Numbered from the stretch's first letter, positions 1 through 8,120 are shown. The stretch is DNA of 64,000 nt from Anaerolineaceae bacterium (GCA_020634135.1 JACKCG010000001.1:124001-188000), one strand, 5' to 3'. The notes: generated from the sequence alone by a model not told the origin. Made by a program: numbers and translations.

Positions 1-1
1 C

Positions 2-280
2 AATCCAGCTTTAATTTCTCTGAGCCAATATGTCATTGGATGCACTGCTGACCGCTTTGTCACATCGTCCCGGACGGGTGTTCTCCGCATAGTGAACACT
101 GAGACGTGGAGCATTGAGTATGTCTATCATGCAGATGGAGAACCTTTCATGACCGCTGTATTCAGCCCGGATGGTTCACGCCTGGCAGTTATCACCATTC
201 CAACAACCTATGCTGTGAGCATCCTGAACCTTGAGCCACCATTCCAGGTAACACCAATTGTTTTAAATCAACGGCCTTGA
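2..280 (+). CDS. C-terminal end of a beta-propeller (PD40/WD40-like) protein, partial
   Basis: The reading frame is open from the first bases of the window to a stop at 280, so this is the last 92 residues of a longer protein that begins outside it. It contains a typical propeller blade, with FSPDGSRLAVI followed by a strand ending in SILNLE; such 'SPDG' blades are found in TolB/PD40 and WD40-like repeats. An internal ATG at 92 could be taken for a start, but the frame continues upstream without a stop and no ribosome binding site precedes it. Function beyond a propeller scaffold cannot be told from this fragment. Confidence 0.6.
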   Translation, partial: NPALISLSQYVIGCTADRFVTSSRTGVLRIVNTETWSIEYVYHADGEPFMTAVFSPDGSRLAVITIPTTYAVSILNLEPPFQVTPIVLNQRP

Positions 281-327
281 AGCCGGTAGAATACGTGAAC
301 TTACTTAGAGAAGGAAAGTAGAGAGTC

Positions 328-813
328 ATGACCGACCAGCCAATCCAGAACTTCTACCCCGAAGATGTAGCAATCTGCTACGGCTGCGGGCGGCTCAACG
401 AGCACGGCCTGCACATCCAGACCTATTGGGATGGTGAAGAAGGCGTGGCGCGATTCACACCTCAGCCCTACCACACCGGCTTTCCCGGTTTTACCTATGG
501 CGGGTTACTCGCCAGTTTGATAGACTGCCACACGATGGGGACGGCCATCGCCGCCACCTACCACGCCGAAGGCCGCGGGCCGGGCACAGACCCGGAAGTC
601 ACCTATGTGACCGGCAATCTGAACGTGACGTATCTCCAGCCCACGCCGATTGACGGTGAACTCGTGCTGCGGGCGCGGATTAAGGAACTGCACGAACGCA
701 AAGCGGTTGTCACCTGTTCGGTTTATGCCGGGGCAAAAGAATGTGTGCGCGGCGAGGTGATCGCGGTGCGGGTGCGGTCACGGGCGACCATGTCTGAAAA
801 AGTGAAGGATTGA
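328..813 (+). CDS. PaaI-type hot-dog fold thioesterase
   Basis: This 161-residue protein has the size and layout of a single-domain hot-dog thioesterase, a cytoplasmic enzyme hydrolysing acyl-CoA thioesters. The N-terminus carries CYGCGRLNEHGL, a Cys-rich start seen in many PaaI/YbgC-like proteins. The central segment FTYGGLLASLIDCHTMGTA is the hot-dog helix with the family's 'GG..A.L.D' pattern. The later NLNVTYLQPTPIDGEL matches the usual 'l.v.fl.P...G.l' strands. The gene ends 7 bases before the MazG gene, so the two are probably co-transcribed. The substrate cannot be told from sequence. Confidence 0.8.
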   Translation: MTDQPIQNFYPEDVAICYGCGRLNEHGLHIQTYWDGEEGVARFTPQPYHTGFPGFTYGGLLASLIDCHTMGTAIAATYHAEGRGPGTDPEVTYVTGNLNVTYLQPTPIDGELVLRARIKELHERKAVVTCSVYAGAKECVRGEVIAVRVRSRATMSEKVKD

Positions 814-820
814 TTTTCCG

Positions 821-2269
821 ATGACTCTGACGATTCTTGGCCTGGGGCCGGGGGATGTAAACGACCTGACACGCAAAGCATGGCGGGCGCTGGAAACCGC
901 GAAAACGGTGTATCTGCGCACGAATCAGCACCCCTGCGTGCCGCATCTTCCCCAGGGCGTCGTTTATCACAGTTTCGACTCGGTTTATGACACGATGGAC
1001 GATTTCGCGGCGGTCTATACGGCGATTGTCGAGCGCGTGCTGGCGGCGGCGCGTGCTGGCGACGTGGTGTATGCCGTCCCCGGTGACCCGCTGGTAGGGG
1101 AGTCCGCTGCGAAGCAGTTGCTCGAAAAGGCGAAAGCCGCCGGAATCCCGGTAGAGATCATCAGTGGCGTTAGCTTTATCGAACCGGCTTTGGCGCTGCT
1201 CGGAATAGACGCGCTGGACGGTCTGCAAGTGCTGGACGGCATAACGGTAGCTGCCATGCATCACCCGCCGCTCAATCCCGATTATCCGGCGCTGCTGGGG
1301 CAGGTCTACAGCCGGGATGTCGCCTCCAACGTCAAACTCACCCTGATGAACCAGTATCCCGACGACTTCCCGGTGACGCTGCTTCACGCCGCCGGGACGC
1401 CCGACGCCGTAGCCGAGCATCTGCCGCTGCACGCGATTGACCACAGCGAGCATATCCGCCACATGACCGCGCTCTATCTCCCCGCGCTGGGTGAGATGGC
1501 GAGTTTCGAGCAGTTCCAGGAGATTATCGCCCACCTCCGCGCCCCGGAGGGCTGCCCCTGGGATCGCAAGCAGACGCATGGCTCGCTGCGCCAGTATTTG
1601 CTGGAAGAAGCCTATGAGGTGCTGGATGCGATTGACCGTGAGGATACGGCGGCGCTGGCCGAGGAATTGGGTGATTTGCTCCTGCAGATCGTCCTGCATA
1701 CGCAGATCGCCACCGAGGACGGCGAGTTCTACATGGCCGATGTGCTGCGCCACATCAACCAGAAGATGATTCGTCGCCACCCCCACGTATGGGGCGATGT
1801 CAACGTGAATGGCGCGGAACAGGTCGTCACCAACTGGGAGGCGCTCAAGCGGCAGGAGAAGGCCGATAACGGCAAGGCCGATGAGTCGCTGCTGGATAGC
1901 ATCCCCAAAGGTCTCCCGGCGCTGCTGCTGGCGCACCAGTACCAGGCGCGGGCCGCGAAGGTGAATTTCGATTGGGAGCGGGTGGAGGACGTGATCGCCA
2001 AGGTGCGCGAGGAGATGGACGAAGTCCAGGCGGCAGTGGACGATGCGCACCGTACTGAGGAGATGGGCGATTTACTGTTCGTCCTGGTCAACTGGGCGCG
2101 TTGGCTGAAGGTTGAGCCGGAGATGGCGCTGCGCGATGCCAACATGAAATTTTACCGCCGCTTCCGTTTTATTGAGCAGCAGGTCGCCCAGAGTGGCAGG
2201 CCAATGACCGACCACAGCCTCGCCGAACTCGACGCCTTCTGGGACGCGGCCAAGGCGGAAGGGCTGTAA
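821..2269 (+). CDS. mazG: Tetrapyrrole methylase-MazG fusion, NTP pyrophosphohydrolase (YabN type)
   Basis: The 482-residue protein has two parts. Residues 1 to about 220 resemble the SAM-dependent tetrapyrrole (corrin/porphyrin) methylase fold, beginning LGLGPGDVNDL and including YAVPGDPLVGE. Residues about 225-482 carry the MazG all-alpha NTP pyrophosphohydrolase: CPWDRKQTH, then LLEEAYEVLDAID and LAEELGDLLLQ with the acidic metal-binding pattern. A second, weaker MazG repeat follows (EEMDEVQ, EEMGDLLFVLVN). This architecture is known from Bacillus YabN. MazG hydrolyses non-canonical or excess NTPs to NMP and pyrophosphate, a house-cleaning role. The methylase half is often considered inactive in this family; I cannot judge activity here. 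Confidence 0.9.
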   Translation: MTLTILGLGPGDVNDLTRKAWRALETAKTVYLRTNQHPCVPHLPQGVVYHSFDSVYDTMDDFAAVYTAIVERVLAAARAGDVVYAVPGDPLVGESAAKQLLEKAKAAGIPVEIISGVSFIEPALALLGIDALDGLQVLDGITVAAMHHPPLNPDYPALLGQVYSRDVASNVKLTLMNQYPDDFPVTLLHAAGTPDAVAEHLPLHAIDHSEHIRHMTALYLPALGEMASFEQFQEIIAHLRAPEGCPWDRKQTHGSLRQYLLEEAYEVLDAIDREDTAALAEELGDLLLQIVLHTQIATEDGEFYMADVLRHINQKMIRRHPHVWGDVNVNGAEQVVTNWEALKRQEKADNGKADESLLDSIPKGLPALLLAHQYQARAAKVNFDWERVEDVIAKVREEMDEVQAAVDDAHRTEEMGDLLFVLVNWARWLKVEPEMALRDANMKFYRRFRFIEQQVAQSGRPMTDHSLAELDAFWDAAKAEGL

Positions 2270-2283
2270 TCGTCTGGTTGTAT

Positions 2284-2391
2284 GGGCGCACGGCGGTGAA
2301 AAGGTGGGATTCGTAGGGGCGAGGCATCGCCTCGCCCGCGAAAATTTCTAGATGCCGTAGGTTAGCTGTAGCGGCGCATCGCCGTGCGCCC
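2284..2391. repeat. Nested GC-rich inverted repeat (REP/cruciform-like)
   Basis: An outer perfect 12-base inverted repeat (GGGCGCACGGCG at 2284-2295, CGCCGTGCGCCC at 2380-2391) encloses an inner perfect 9-base hairpin (GGGCGAGGC at 2317-2325, loop ATC, GCCTCGCCC at 2329-2337). The inner hairpin with its flank GATTCGTAGG recurs at 4991-5021. It lies downstream of the MazG gene and may act as a transcript end or be a mobile palindromic repeat. Confidence 0.75.
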
Positions 2392-2881
2392 TCATGTTCT
2401 GGTACGCTCACCATCCAACTGATTTCTGAACAAATGTTATAACAAATAGTCACCACTTGCGCCCCGTTTTGTGCTATGCTGCCTTTATGATTGATTCTTA
2501 CCCACCCCTTCTGCCCACGTTGACAGCGAGGAGGCCGGGGGGTGAGGTCTATTCAGGGCTTCCTCATGGCTAAGCACTGCTTTCCACTTGGCACTTTCAA
2601 CTTTTCCCTGCTTATCCTGACCACCGAACACTGGCGACTGATAGCCCACCTTGCTGCAATCGCTGCAATGGCGGCAAAAATCCGTAATGCGGCAAAAAAC
2701 ACCCTGTTTTCCCCGTGCGGGCATGGACGGAACGTCATTTCAGACCGCAATTTGCCGCAAATTTGCCCAAGAATGCAACAAAACACCAGCACAGACTGGC
2801 AGTTTCCCCCGATTTTTGGCCTCCTCCGGCCTTCCCTGCGATCATCGCCCAGGGGATCTGTTCGCAATGCAGGTCTAGCTT

Positions 2882-2901
2882 CCTCCCCGTTTGCGGGGAG
2901 G
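2882..2901. repeat. Short palindrome CCTCCCCG/CGGGGAGG
   Basis: Perfect 8-base inverted repeat with a 4-base loop (TTTG), followed by the G-rich run GGCTGGGGAGGGG. It is a second palindromic element in the same spacer, different in sequence from the GTAGGGGC family. Confidence 0.55.
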
Positions 2902-2978
2902 GCTGGGGAGGGGTCAGAAAAGACATCTTCCATAGAACAAATTTGGTATGATTGCACTGCCAGCCCTCAACACCCCGC

Positions 2979-3008
2979 TTGACACGCCCCGCAGTGTTTC
3001 TCTATAAT
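2979..3008 (+). promoter_or_regulatory. Consensus sigma-70 promoter of the ABC-F leader
   Basis: TTGACA at 2979-2984 and TATAAT at 3003-3008, 18 bases apart; both hexamers match consensus exactly. Transcription would start near 3015, giving a leader of about 245 bases before the ABC-F start codon. An ATG at 3013 lies at or before the expected transcript start and is not a likely start codon. Confidence 0.85.
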
Positions 3009-3079
3009 AACCATGTCCCGGCGAAGTGACGCTAAGTGATTTTCCCCGGACTCATCACACCAGAGTAGAAGGGTTCCCT

Positions 3080-3106
3080 ATGGCAGGCGGTATCACAAAC
3101 AGCTAG
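3080..3106 (+). CDS. Putative 8-codon leader peptide (MAGGITNS) upstream of ABC-F
   Basis: ATG at 3080 is followed by seven codons and TAG at 3104-3106, encoding MAGGITNS. A purine-rich GAAGGG lies six bases upstream (3068-3073) as a possible ribosome binding site. The stop codon abuts the hairpin ACCTGA-TT-TCAGGT (3107-3120). A ribosome paused near the end of this frame would cover the left arm of that hairpin. The peptide matches no known arrest sequence that I recognise. That it is translated is inferred from its position in the attenuator-like leader. Confidence 0.5.
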   Translation: MAGGITNS

Positions 3107-3214
3107 ACCTGATTTCAGGTAAGTCTGATTGTGCTTGCGCTGCCATTTGATTCGCAATTCTCGTTCGTTTGCCCCCGGACGCTGCACCAGGTTTACCTGC
3201 TGTGTGGCGTTTTT
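3107..3214 (+). promoter_or_regulatory. Transcription attenuator (hairpin, antiterminator, intrinsic terminator)
   Basis: Three mutually exclusive pairings can be read. Hairpin 1 is ACCTGA/TCAGGT at 3107-3120. The terminator stem spans 3179-3210 and is followed by a T run ending at 3214. The alternative stem pairs CAGGTAA (3116-3122) with TTACCTG (3193-3199), which would open both hairpin 1 and the terminator. In addition, ATGGCAG at the leader-peptide start (3080-3086) is complementary to CTGCCAT (3140-3146). The arrangement predicts termination by default and read-through when a ribosome stalls on the leader peptide. Confidence 0.65.
3179..3214 (+). terminator. Intrinsic terminator inside the ABC-F leader
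   Basis: ACGC (3179-3182) pairs with GCGT (3207-3210), TG with TG as two G-U pairs, CAC with GTG, and CAGG with CCTG. The loop is TTTA and there is a two-base bulge. The stem runs directly into a T run (3210-3214). It lies 45 bases before the ABC-F start codon, within the leader rather than after a gene. Confidence 0.7.
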
Positions 3215-3259
3215 GATTCTTCATAGTGTGGGGCGGCGAACATGAGAGGAGAACCCTTT

Positions 3260-4924
3260 ATGCTGGTAGTCTCTAATATCTCGAAACGGTATCGTGGTGC
3301 GGACGAACCGGTACTGAAAAATATCTCGTTTACGGTGAATGCCGGGGAACGAGTTGGGCTGATCGGCCCCAATGGATGTGGTAAAAGTACGCTCATCGGT
3401 ATCATCACCGGGCAGATTCAGCCGGATAGTGGTAGCGTGCAGTTCAACCCGCCCGCGTTACGAGTCGGGTATCTTCCCCAGGGCTTGCCCGATACCGACT
3501 TCCTGTCAGTACGGGACGTGCTGTTCCCCGGAGCAGGCGACTTAGCCCAGGCCGAGGCAAGAGTCGAACGCCTGGCTGGCGCGATAGCCGGGGCGAACGA
3601 AGAGGATTTGTCAGGGCTTCTGGAAGCTTATGGCGACGCGCTGGAACAGTTCGAGCGCATGAGCATCGGCCTGGCAACAGGTACATACGAGCCAATATTG
3701 GCCGGGCTGGGGCTGGCGGAACTCGACCTCGACTTGCAGGTCGGGGTGTTGTCCGGTGGGCAGAAAACCCGCCTGGGACTGGCGGCCCTGCTCCTCAGCG
3801 AGCCGGACTTACTGGTACTGGACGAGCCGACGAACCACCTCGACGTCACCGGCTTGGAGTGGCTGGAAGGTTGGTTACAGGGCTTCCAGGGTGGGGCGCT
3901 CATCGTTTCCCATGACCGCACCTTCTTGGATGAAACCATCACCCGCCTGGTTGCCCTGGATGATCGTCAGCATACGGCCCGGCTCTACGAAGGCACTTAC
4001 AGTCAGTATGTGAAAACGGTGCAATCCGAACTCGACAAGCAGTGGGCGGCCTGGCGTGACCAGCAGGCGGAAATCGCCCGTCTGGAGTCGGATTTCCGTC
4101 AGACAATGGCGCGGGCCGTCCGCAAAGAAAACGCGACCAAAGACAGTACCCAGCGCCGTTACGCTAAGAAAGTCGCTGCCCGTGCCCAGGCCAAGAAAAA
4201 ACGCCTGGAACGCTACCTCGAATCAGAAGAACGGGTCGAAAAGCCTATCCCGGCCTGGCCGTTACGTATGGGACTCTTGGAGGATGTTTCCGCGCTTCCA
4301 TCTGATCGGGAAATCATCATTCTGGATGACCTGGCAATCGGTTATGAAGCGGATAGGCCCCTGTTGCGAGATGTGACCGTGAGTGTTATGGCCGGTGAAC
4401 GCATCGCGGTGCTTGGCCCCAATGGTCAGGGCAAAAGTACACTGCTCAGAACCATCATCGGGGAACTGCCTCCACTATGTGGCACAGCCCGTATCGCCAA
4501 CAGCGTGCAGGTCGGCTACCTGGCGCAGGAACAGGAAATCCTCGACCCGCAGAGTACGCCACTGGATACGTTGCTGGCCGCCGCCCCCATGTCTCACACC
4601 GAGGCGCGAACGTTCCTGCACTTTTTCCTGTTCAGGGGTGACGAAGTGTTCCGGCCTGTCGAGCAGCTCAGTTATGGTGAACGTGCCTGCCTGATGCTCG
4701 CGATTCCGGTGGCGCAGGGGGCGAACCTGCTCATCCTGGACGAGCCAATCAATCACCTCGATGTCCCGGCGCGGGAACGCTTTGAACAGGCACTGCGTTC
4801 ATACCAGGGCAGTGTGCTGGCCGTAGTGCATGACCGTTACTTTGTAGACCGTTTCGCAACGCAGATCTGGCACATCGAATCGGGCGAATTTTCCGTGTCA
4901 TTTCATTCACCAGTCGAAGCCTGA
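3260..4924 (+). CDS. ABC-F ATPase, probable ribosome-protection protein
   Basis: A 554-residue soluble protein with two ABC ATPase domains and no membrane segment, the ABC-F layout. Domain 1 has Walker A GPNGCGKST (residues 36-44), signature LSGGQKTR and Walker B LLVLDEPTNHLD. Domain 2 has GPNGQGKST, LSYGERA and LLILDEPINHLD. A basic, helix-prone linker rich in Arg, Lys and Ala joins them, as expected for the arm that reaches the ribosomal P/E site. I chose ATG at 3260 over 3242 because AGGAG (3247-3251) sits eight bases before it. ABC-F proteins either act in translation (EttA, Uup) or dislodge ribosome-targeting antibiotics (Vga, Lsa, Msr, VmlR). The leader with an attenuator favours the antibiotic-protection group, but this is inference. 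Confidence 0.85.
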   Translation: MLVVSNISKRYRGADEPVLKNISFTVNAGERVGLIGPNGCGKSTLIGIITGQIQPDSGSVQFNPPALRVGYLPQGLPDTDFLSVRDVLFPGAGDLAQAEARVERLAGAIAGANEEDLSGLLEAYGDALEQFERMSIGLATGTYEPILAGLGLAELDLDLQVGVLSGGQKTRLGLAALLLSEPDLLVLDEPTNHLDVTGLEWLEGWLQGFQGGALIVSHDRTFLDETITRLVALDDRQHTARLYEGTYSQYVKTVQSELDKQWAAWRDQQAEIARLESDFRQTMARAVRKENATKDSTQRRYAKKVAARAQAKKKRLERYLESEERVEKPIPAWPLRMGLLEDVSALPSDREIIILDDLAIGYEADRPLLRDVTVSVMAGERIAVLGPNGQGKSTLLRTIIGELPPLCGTARIANSVQVGYLAQEQEILDPQSTPLDTLLAAAPMSHTEARTFLHFFLFRGDEVFRPVEQLSYGERACLMLAIPVAQGANLLILDEPINHLDVPARERFEQALRSYQGSVLAVVHDRYFVDRFATQIWHIESGEFSVSFHSPVEA

Positions 4925-4990
4925 ATTCATATCCCAGGAGTAGGAGCGCATGGCGCTGCGTCCACATTAGAGAGTCAACAAATCAATCAC

Positions 4991-5021
4991 GATTCGTAGG
5001 GGCAAGACATGTCTCGCCCGC
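4991..5021. repeat. Second copy of the GATTCGTAGGGGC palindromic repeat
   Basis: GATTCGTAGGGGCAAGACAT followed by GTCTCGCCCGC matches the inner element at 2308-2339 except for a few bases, and keeps an imperfect hairpin. It sits between the ABC-F and SDR genes and overlaps the first codons of the longest possible SDR frame. That argues against a start at 5009. Confidence 0.65.
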
Positions 5022-5062
5022 CTTGCAAACGACCAAAACCCCATTTGAAGAGGACTCTGCAC

Positions 5063-5941
5063 ATGATTAACCCACAGTTGGACGGCAAAACAGCTATCGT
5101 CACGGGGGCGAATAACCCGCTTGGCATTGGCTCGGCGGTGGCGAAGGCGCTGGCGGCCCAGGGGGTGCGGGTATTTATCACCTACTACCGCCTGCCCGCA
5201 GAAGGAGCGGTTACTGGTGACGGTCAGCCGGGAGAAGCACTCTACCGGCAGACACGGGCGGGGGACGCCAGGGAAGTCTTGGGCGCAATCCGCGCGGCTG
5301 GCGGTCAGGCCGAGGCCTGGGAAGCCAATCTGAGCGAGCCGATGGTAATCCCGGCGCTGTTTGACCGGGTGAACGCGCTGTTTGGCCCGGTAAATATCCT
5401 GGTGAACAACGCCGCCCATTCAACTGCCGATACTTTTGTCCCTACGCAGGGTGACCTGGTGAATACGACCTCGGTGGAATGGATTAGTGGCGGTGTGCCG
5501 GTAATCAGCCCTGGTTCGATAGATCGGCATTTCGCCATCAATACGCGGGCAGTGGCGCTTCTTATGGCCGAATTTGCCCGGCGGCATGTCGGGCGTGGCG
5601 CGGATTGGGGACGGATTATCAATATCAGTACCGACGGCGCACATGGCTTCCCAAGTGAAACGTCGTATGGGGCGAGTAAACTGGCGCTCGAATCCTACAG
5701 CCGGGCGGCGGCAGGCGAACTCGGCCAGTTCGGGATTACCGTGAACATCCTTTCTCCCGGCGCGATTCAAACCGGATGGATTACGCCAGCGCTGGAAGTG
5801 GACGTGAAGCAGAACACACCGCTAGGCCGTGTCGGTTATCCCGAAGACATCGCGGATGCTATCGTGTTCCTGGCCTCGCATCAGGGGCGCTGGATTACCG
5901 GGCAAACACTGCGGGTGAACGGAGGTCGGGTTATGGAGTGA
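5063..5941 (+). CDS. Short-chain dehydrogenase/reductase (SDR), FabG-like
   Basis: A 292-residue NAD(P)-dependent oxidoreductase of the classical SDR type. The nucleotide-binding motif is TGANNPLGIGSA near residue 13. NNAA follows strand 4, the catalytic Ser lies in INISTDGAHG, and the catalytic YGASK is about 60 residues before the end. The end TGQTLRVNGGRVM is the standard SDR C-terminus. GAAGAGGA lies shortly upstream of ATG 5063, so I chose this start; the upstream extension would be translated from a palindromic repeat. It converges with the histidine kinase gene, with only four bases between stops. Substrate unknown; some 3-oxoacyl reductases and sugar dehydrogenases look alike. Confidence 0.85.
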   Translation: MINPQLDGKTAIVTGANNPLGIGSAVAKALAAQGVRVFITYYRLPAEGAVTGDGQPGEALYRQTRAGDAREVLGAIRAAGGQAEAWEANLSEPMVIPALFDRVNALFGPVNILVNNAAHSTADTFVPTQGDLVNTTSVEWISGGVPVISPGSIDRHFAINTRAVALLMAEFARRHVGRGADWGRIINISTDGAHGFPSETSYGASKLALESYSRAAAGELGQFGITVNILSPGAIQTGWITPALEVDVKQNTPLGRVGYPEDIADAIVFLASHQGRWITGQTLRVNGGRVME

Positions 5942-5945
5942 TCTT

Positions 5946-7430
5946 TCACCGCGCAACCGTGTTCAGGTGAGGGGAGGGCAGCCAGATAGTGAAGGCTGTC
6001 CCTTGCCCTGTGCCGCCGCTGGTGACTGTAATGCGCCCCTGGTGCGCCTTGACAATCTCATAGGCAATCGGCAGACCCAGTCCGGTGCCGCGTCGTGGGC
6101 CGCGTGCTTTATCCACCTGATAGAACCGCTCGAAAATACGCGGTAAGTCCTCTGGGGGGATGCCGATGCCAGTATCCTGCACCACGACTTCAATTCCCCC
6201 GTTGTTGATCTGCGTTCGGATCCATACCTGCCCGCCCGCTGCGGTGTATTTCAGCGCATTGCTCACCAGATTAGTGATAACCTGGGCTAACCGATCCCCG
6301 TCCCCGACCACCTGTGGCATGGAGGGCGAATCAATATGCAGAGCGATGTTCTTCTTTTCCGCCACTATCGCGAGGCGCTGTCCTATAGCCGCAGTTAAGT
6401 GCCCCATATCCAGGGGTACACTCTGCATTGAAAGCCGCCCGGCCTGCAAGCGGGCGAGGTCGGTAAGCTCCATGACAAGCCGGTTAAGCCGTCCTGCTTC
6501 TTCATGGATAATTCCCGCCGCATGAGCCGGGTCTTTGGCTGTACCGTCCACAATTGCCTGGGAATAGCCCTGGATGGAGGTCAGCGGCGTTTTCAGATCG
6601 TGGGAGACGTTGGCGACGAAGTCCTGTTGTGCCTGTTGATTTGCCTGGGTCTGGGCGCTCATGGCGTTAAAGGCTTCGGCCACAGCGCGAACTTCCGGGG
6701 CACCACGTACGGGTACACGGTGGGCATAGTCACTGTGCATGACGGCTGACGCTGCTGTCCTCAAGTCATGTAAGGCACGTAGCAGGTTGCCGCTGATAAG
6801 CGCCGCCAGAATGAGCGCCGCGACCAGCCCGACCAATGCCGCCTGAAGCAGAGGCATGGCGAGATTATCCCGAAATTCCGCCAGGACTCGTTGTAGGGTT
6901 TGCTCTGGGGCACGGTCAGCAATGAGGATAGCGCTACCAGTGTCGTTCTGGCGCACGACTTCCAGGCCAATGAAAAGCCATCGGACACCATCGTTGTCCG
7001 CGAATCCGCCTAAAGAGGTCTGTACCTGGGTGTTCAGTAGGCGCTGTAAGAACAGCGGGAGTTGGTACGACGGGGAATCCACCCGGATATTGAGGATGTC
7101 ACCGCGCTGGAAATCCGCCGCCGTGTCCAGGAAAACTGTCCCCTGGTTATCGCTGACATGGGTTGCGATGATGATGCGGACATCATTTTCTTCGGCAAAG
7201 GTCATCATTCGTGCCCGTGCGGTTGCCAATCCCTGTAGCTGACCCAGGCGGGTTTCGCCGGCATTAAATTCAGCCAGGAACTCGCGCCCAATGGTTGCCA
7301 GTCGTTCATACGTTGGGCCGGGCGCGACGGGTTGAGCAGCTTGCAACAGGAGGAGTGCCACCGTAATGACACCCAGCGTGACCATCAATACGATTAGATA
7401 GGAGAGGATGAGCCGGCTGCGTAGTGACAT
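5946..7430 (-). CDS. Sensor histidine kinase with HAMP domain
   Basis: A 494-residue membrane sensor. TM1 covers about residues 8-30 and an extracytoplasmic sensing segment about 31-190. TM2 covers about 193-214, followed by a HAMP linker to about 265. The HisKA dimerisation helix has FVANVSHDLKTP with phospho-acceptor His277. The HATPase domain has N-box VTNLVSNALKY, DTGIGIPPEDLPRIFERFY and GTGLGLPI. All catalytic boxes are present. Start 7430 is chosen because it lies one base after the response-regulator stop with GGAATGAA upstream; the longer frame overlaps that gene. It is the last gene of an operon with the response regulator, DinB-like and CNNM genes. The signal is unknown. Confidence 0.92.
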   Translation of the reverse strand: MSLRSRLILSYLIVLMVTLGVITVALLLLQAAQPVAPGPTYERLATIGREFLAEFNAGETRLGQLQGLATARARMMTFAEENDVRIIIATHVSDNQGTVFLDTAADFQRGDILNIRVDSPSYQLPLFLQRLLNTQVQTSLGGFADNDGVRWLFIGLEVVRQNDTGSAILIADRAPEQTLQRVLAEFRDNLAMPLLQAALVGLVAALILAALISGNLLRALHDLRTAASAVMHSDYAHRVPVRGAPEVRAVAEAFNAMSAQTQANQQAQQDFVANVSHDLKTPLTSIQGYSQAIVDGTAKDPAHAAGIIHEEAGRLNRLVMELTDLARLQAGRLSMQSVPLDMGHLTAAIGQRLAIVAEKKNIALHIDSPSMPQVVGDGDRLAQVITNLVSNALKYTAAGGQVWIRTQINNGGIEVVVQDTGIGIPPEDLPRIFERFYQVDKARGPRRGTGLGLPIAYEIVKAHQGRITVTSGGTGQGTAFTIWLPSPHLNTVAR

Positions 7431-7431
7431 T

Positions 7432-8112
7432 TCATTCCATTTCCAGTTTATAGCCCACGCCCCACACAGTTTCAATTACCGGGGTCATGCCGTCCAATTT
7501 GTGGCGTATGTGGGCGATGTGGACATCTACAGTGCGCGTTTCCCCAGCAAAATCATAACCCCAGACGACGTCGAGCAACTTTTCGCGGCTGAACACCATC
7601 CCCCGGTTTTCCAGCAGGGTAAGGAGTAGATCGAATTCTTTCATACGGAGGTCAATCTGCCGGCTATCCACTAGGACGACCCGGCGCGCCGCGTCCACCG
7701 CCAGGTTGCCCAGAACCAGCGGTGTATCGGTTGAGGCTTGCGGACGGCGTTCAGTTCGGCGCAGGATGGCTTTGACCCTGGCCGTGAGTTCGCGGGGGTT
7801 AAACGGCTTTGTCAGGTAATCATCCGCTCCCAATTCCAGCCCCACAATTTTGTCTATGTCGTCATTGCGGGCCGTCAGCATGATGATCGGCACATCGGAC
7901 TGCGCTCGTACACGACGGCAGACTTCCCACCCATCCAGACCGGGCAGCATCAGATCAAGCACCACGAGGCGCGGCATCTCCTCCAGGATACGTTGTAGGG
8001 CGATCAGTCCGTCGGAGGTGCTGGTTACATGGTAGCCATCCTGTTCCAGGTACATCTGCGCCAGGTCAATAATATGCGGATCGTCATCTACGAGCAGAAT
8101 TGTTTCGGTCAT
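7432..8112 (-). CDS. OmpR/PhoB-family response regulator
   Basis: A 226-residue two-domain regulator. The receiver domain starts ILLVDDDPHI, has phospho-acceptor Asp53 in LVVLDLMLPGLDGW, the conserved Lys in YLTKPFNPREL and Thr in MLTAR. The C-terminal winged helix ends RTVDVHIAHIRHKL and VWGVGYKLE, characteristic of the OmpR/PhoB class. It should be phosphorylated by the kinase encoded one base downstream. I chose ATG 8112; a GTG at 8124 overlapping the DinB stop codon is an alternative start adding four residues. Target genes are unknown. Confidence 0.93.
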   Translation of the reverse strand: MTETILLVDDDPHIIDLAQMYLEQDGYHVTSTSDGLIALQRILEEMPRLVVLDLMLPGLDGWEVCRRVRAQSDVPIIMLTARNDDIDKIVGLELGADDYLTKPFNPRELTARVKAILRRTERRPQASTDTPLVLGNLAVDAARRVVLVDSRQIDLRMKEFDLLLTLLENRGMVFSREKLLDVVWGYDFAGETRTVDVHIAHIRHKLDGMTPVIETVWGVGYKLEME

Positions 8113-8120
8113 GAGTCTTC

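Larger units (their letters stand above)
2270..2978. other. Non-coding spacer rich in palindromes
   Basis: About 700 bases without a convincing gene. Several overlapping open frames exist on both strands, but they overlap one another, lack ribosome binding sites and resemble no family. The stretch holds at least three inverted-repeat elements (2284-2391, a GC-rich segment around 2505-2545, and 2882-2901). It also has words such as GCGGCAAAAA and TTGCCGCAAATTTGCC near 2672-2767. It ends at the strong promoter of the ABC-F gene. I see no RNA gene here. Confidence 0.6.

Noticed and set aside
710..2050. 446-codon open frame on the minus strand
   Set aside because: It lies antisense to the methylase-MazG gene, has an amino-acid make-up typical of a shadow frame and no family resemblance; the plus-strand gene is unmistakable.
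2542..2982. Overlapping frames of 75-146 codons on both strands in the spacer before ABC-F
   Set aside because: They overlap each other, have no ribosome binding sites and run through palindromic repeats; one extends into the ABC-F promoter region.
3013..3039. Short frame ATG 3013-3039 as a second leader peptide
   Set aside because: It begins only five bases after the -10 box, at or before the expected transcript start, with no ribosome binding site.
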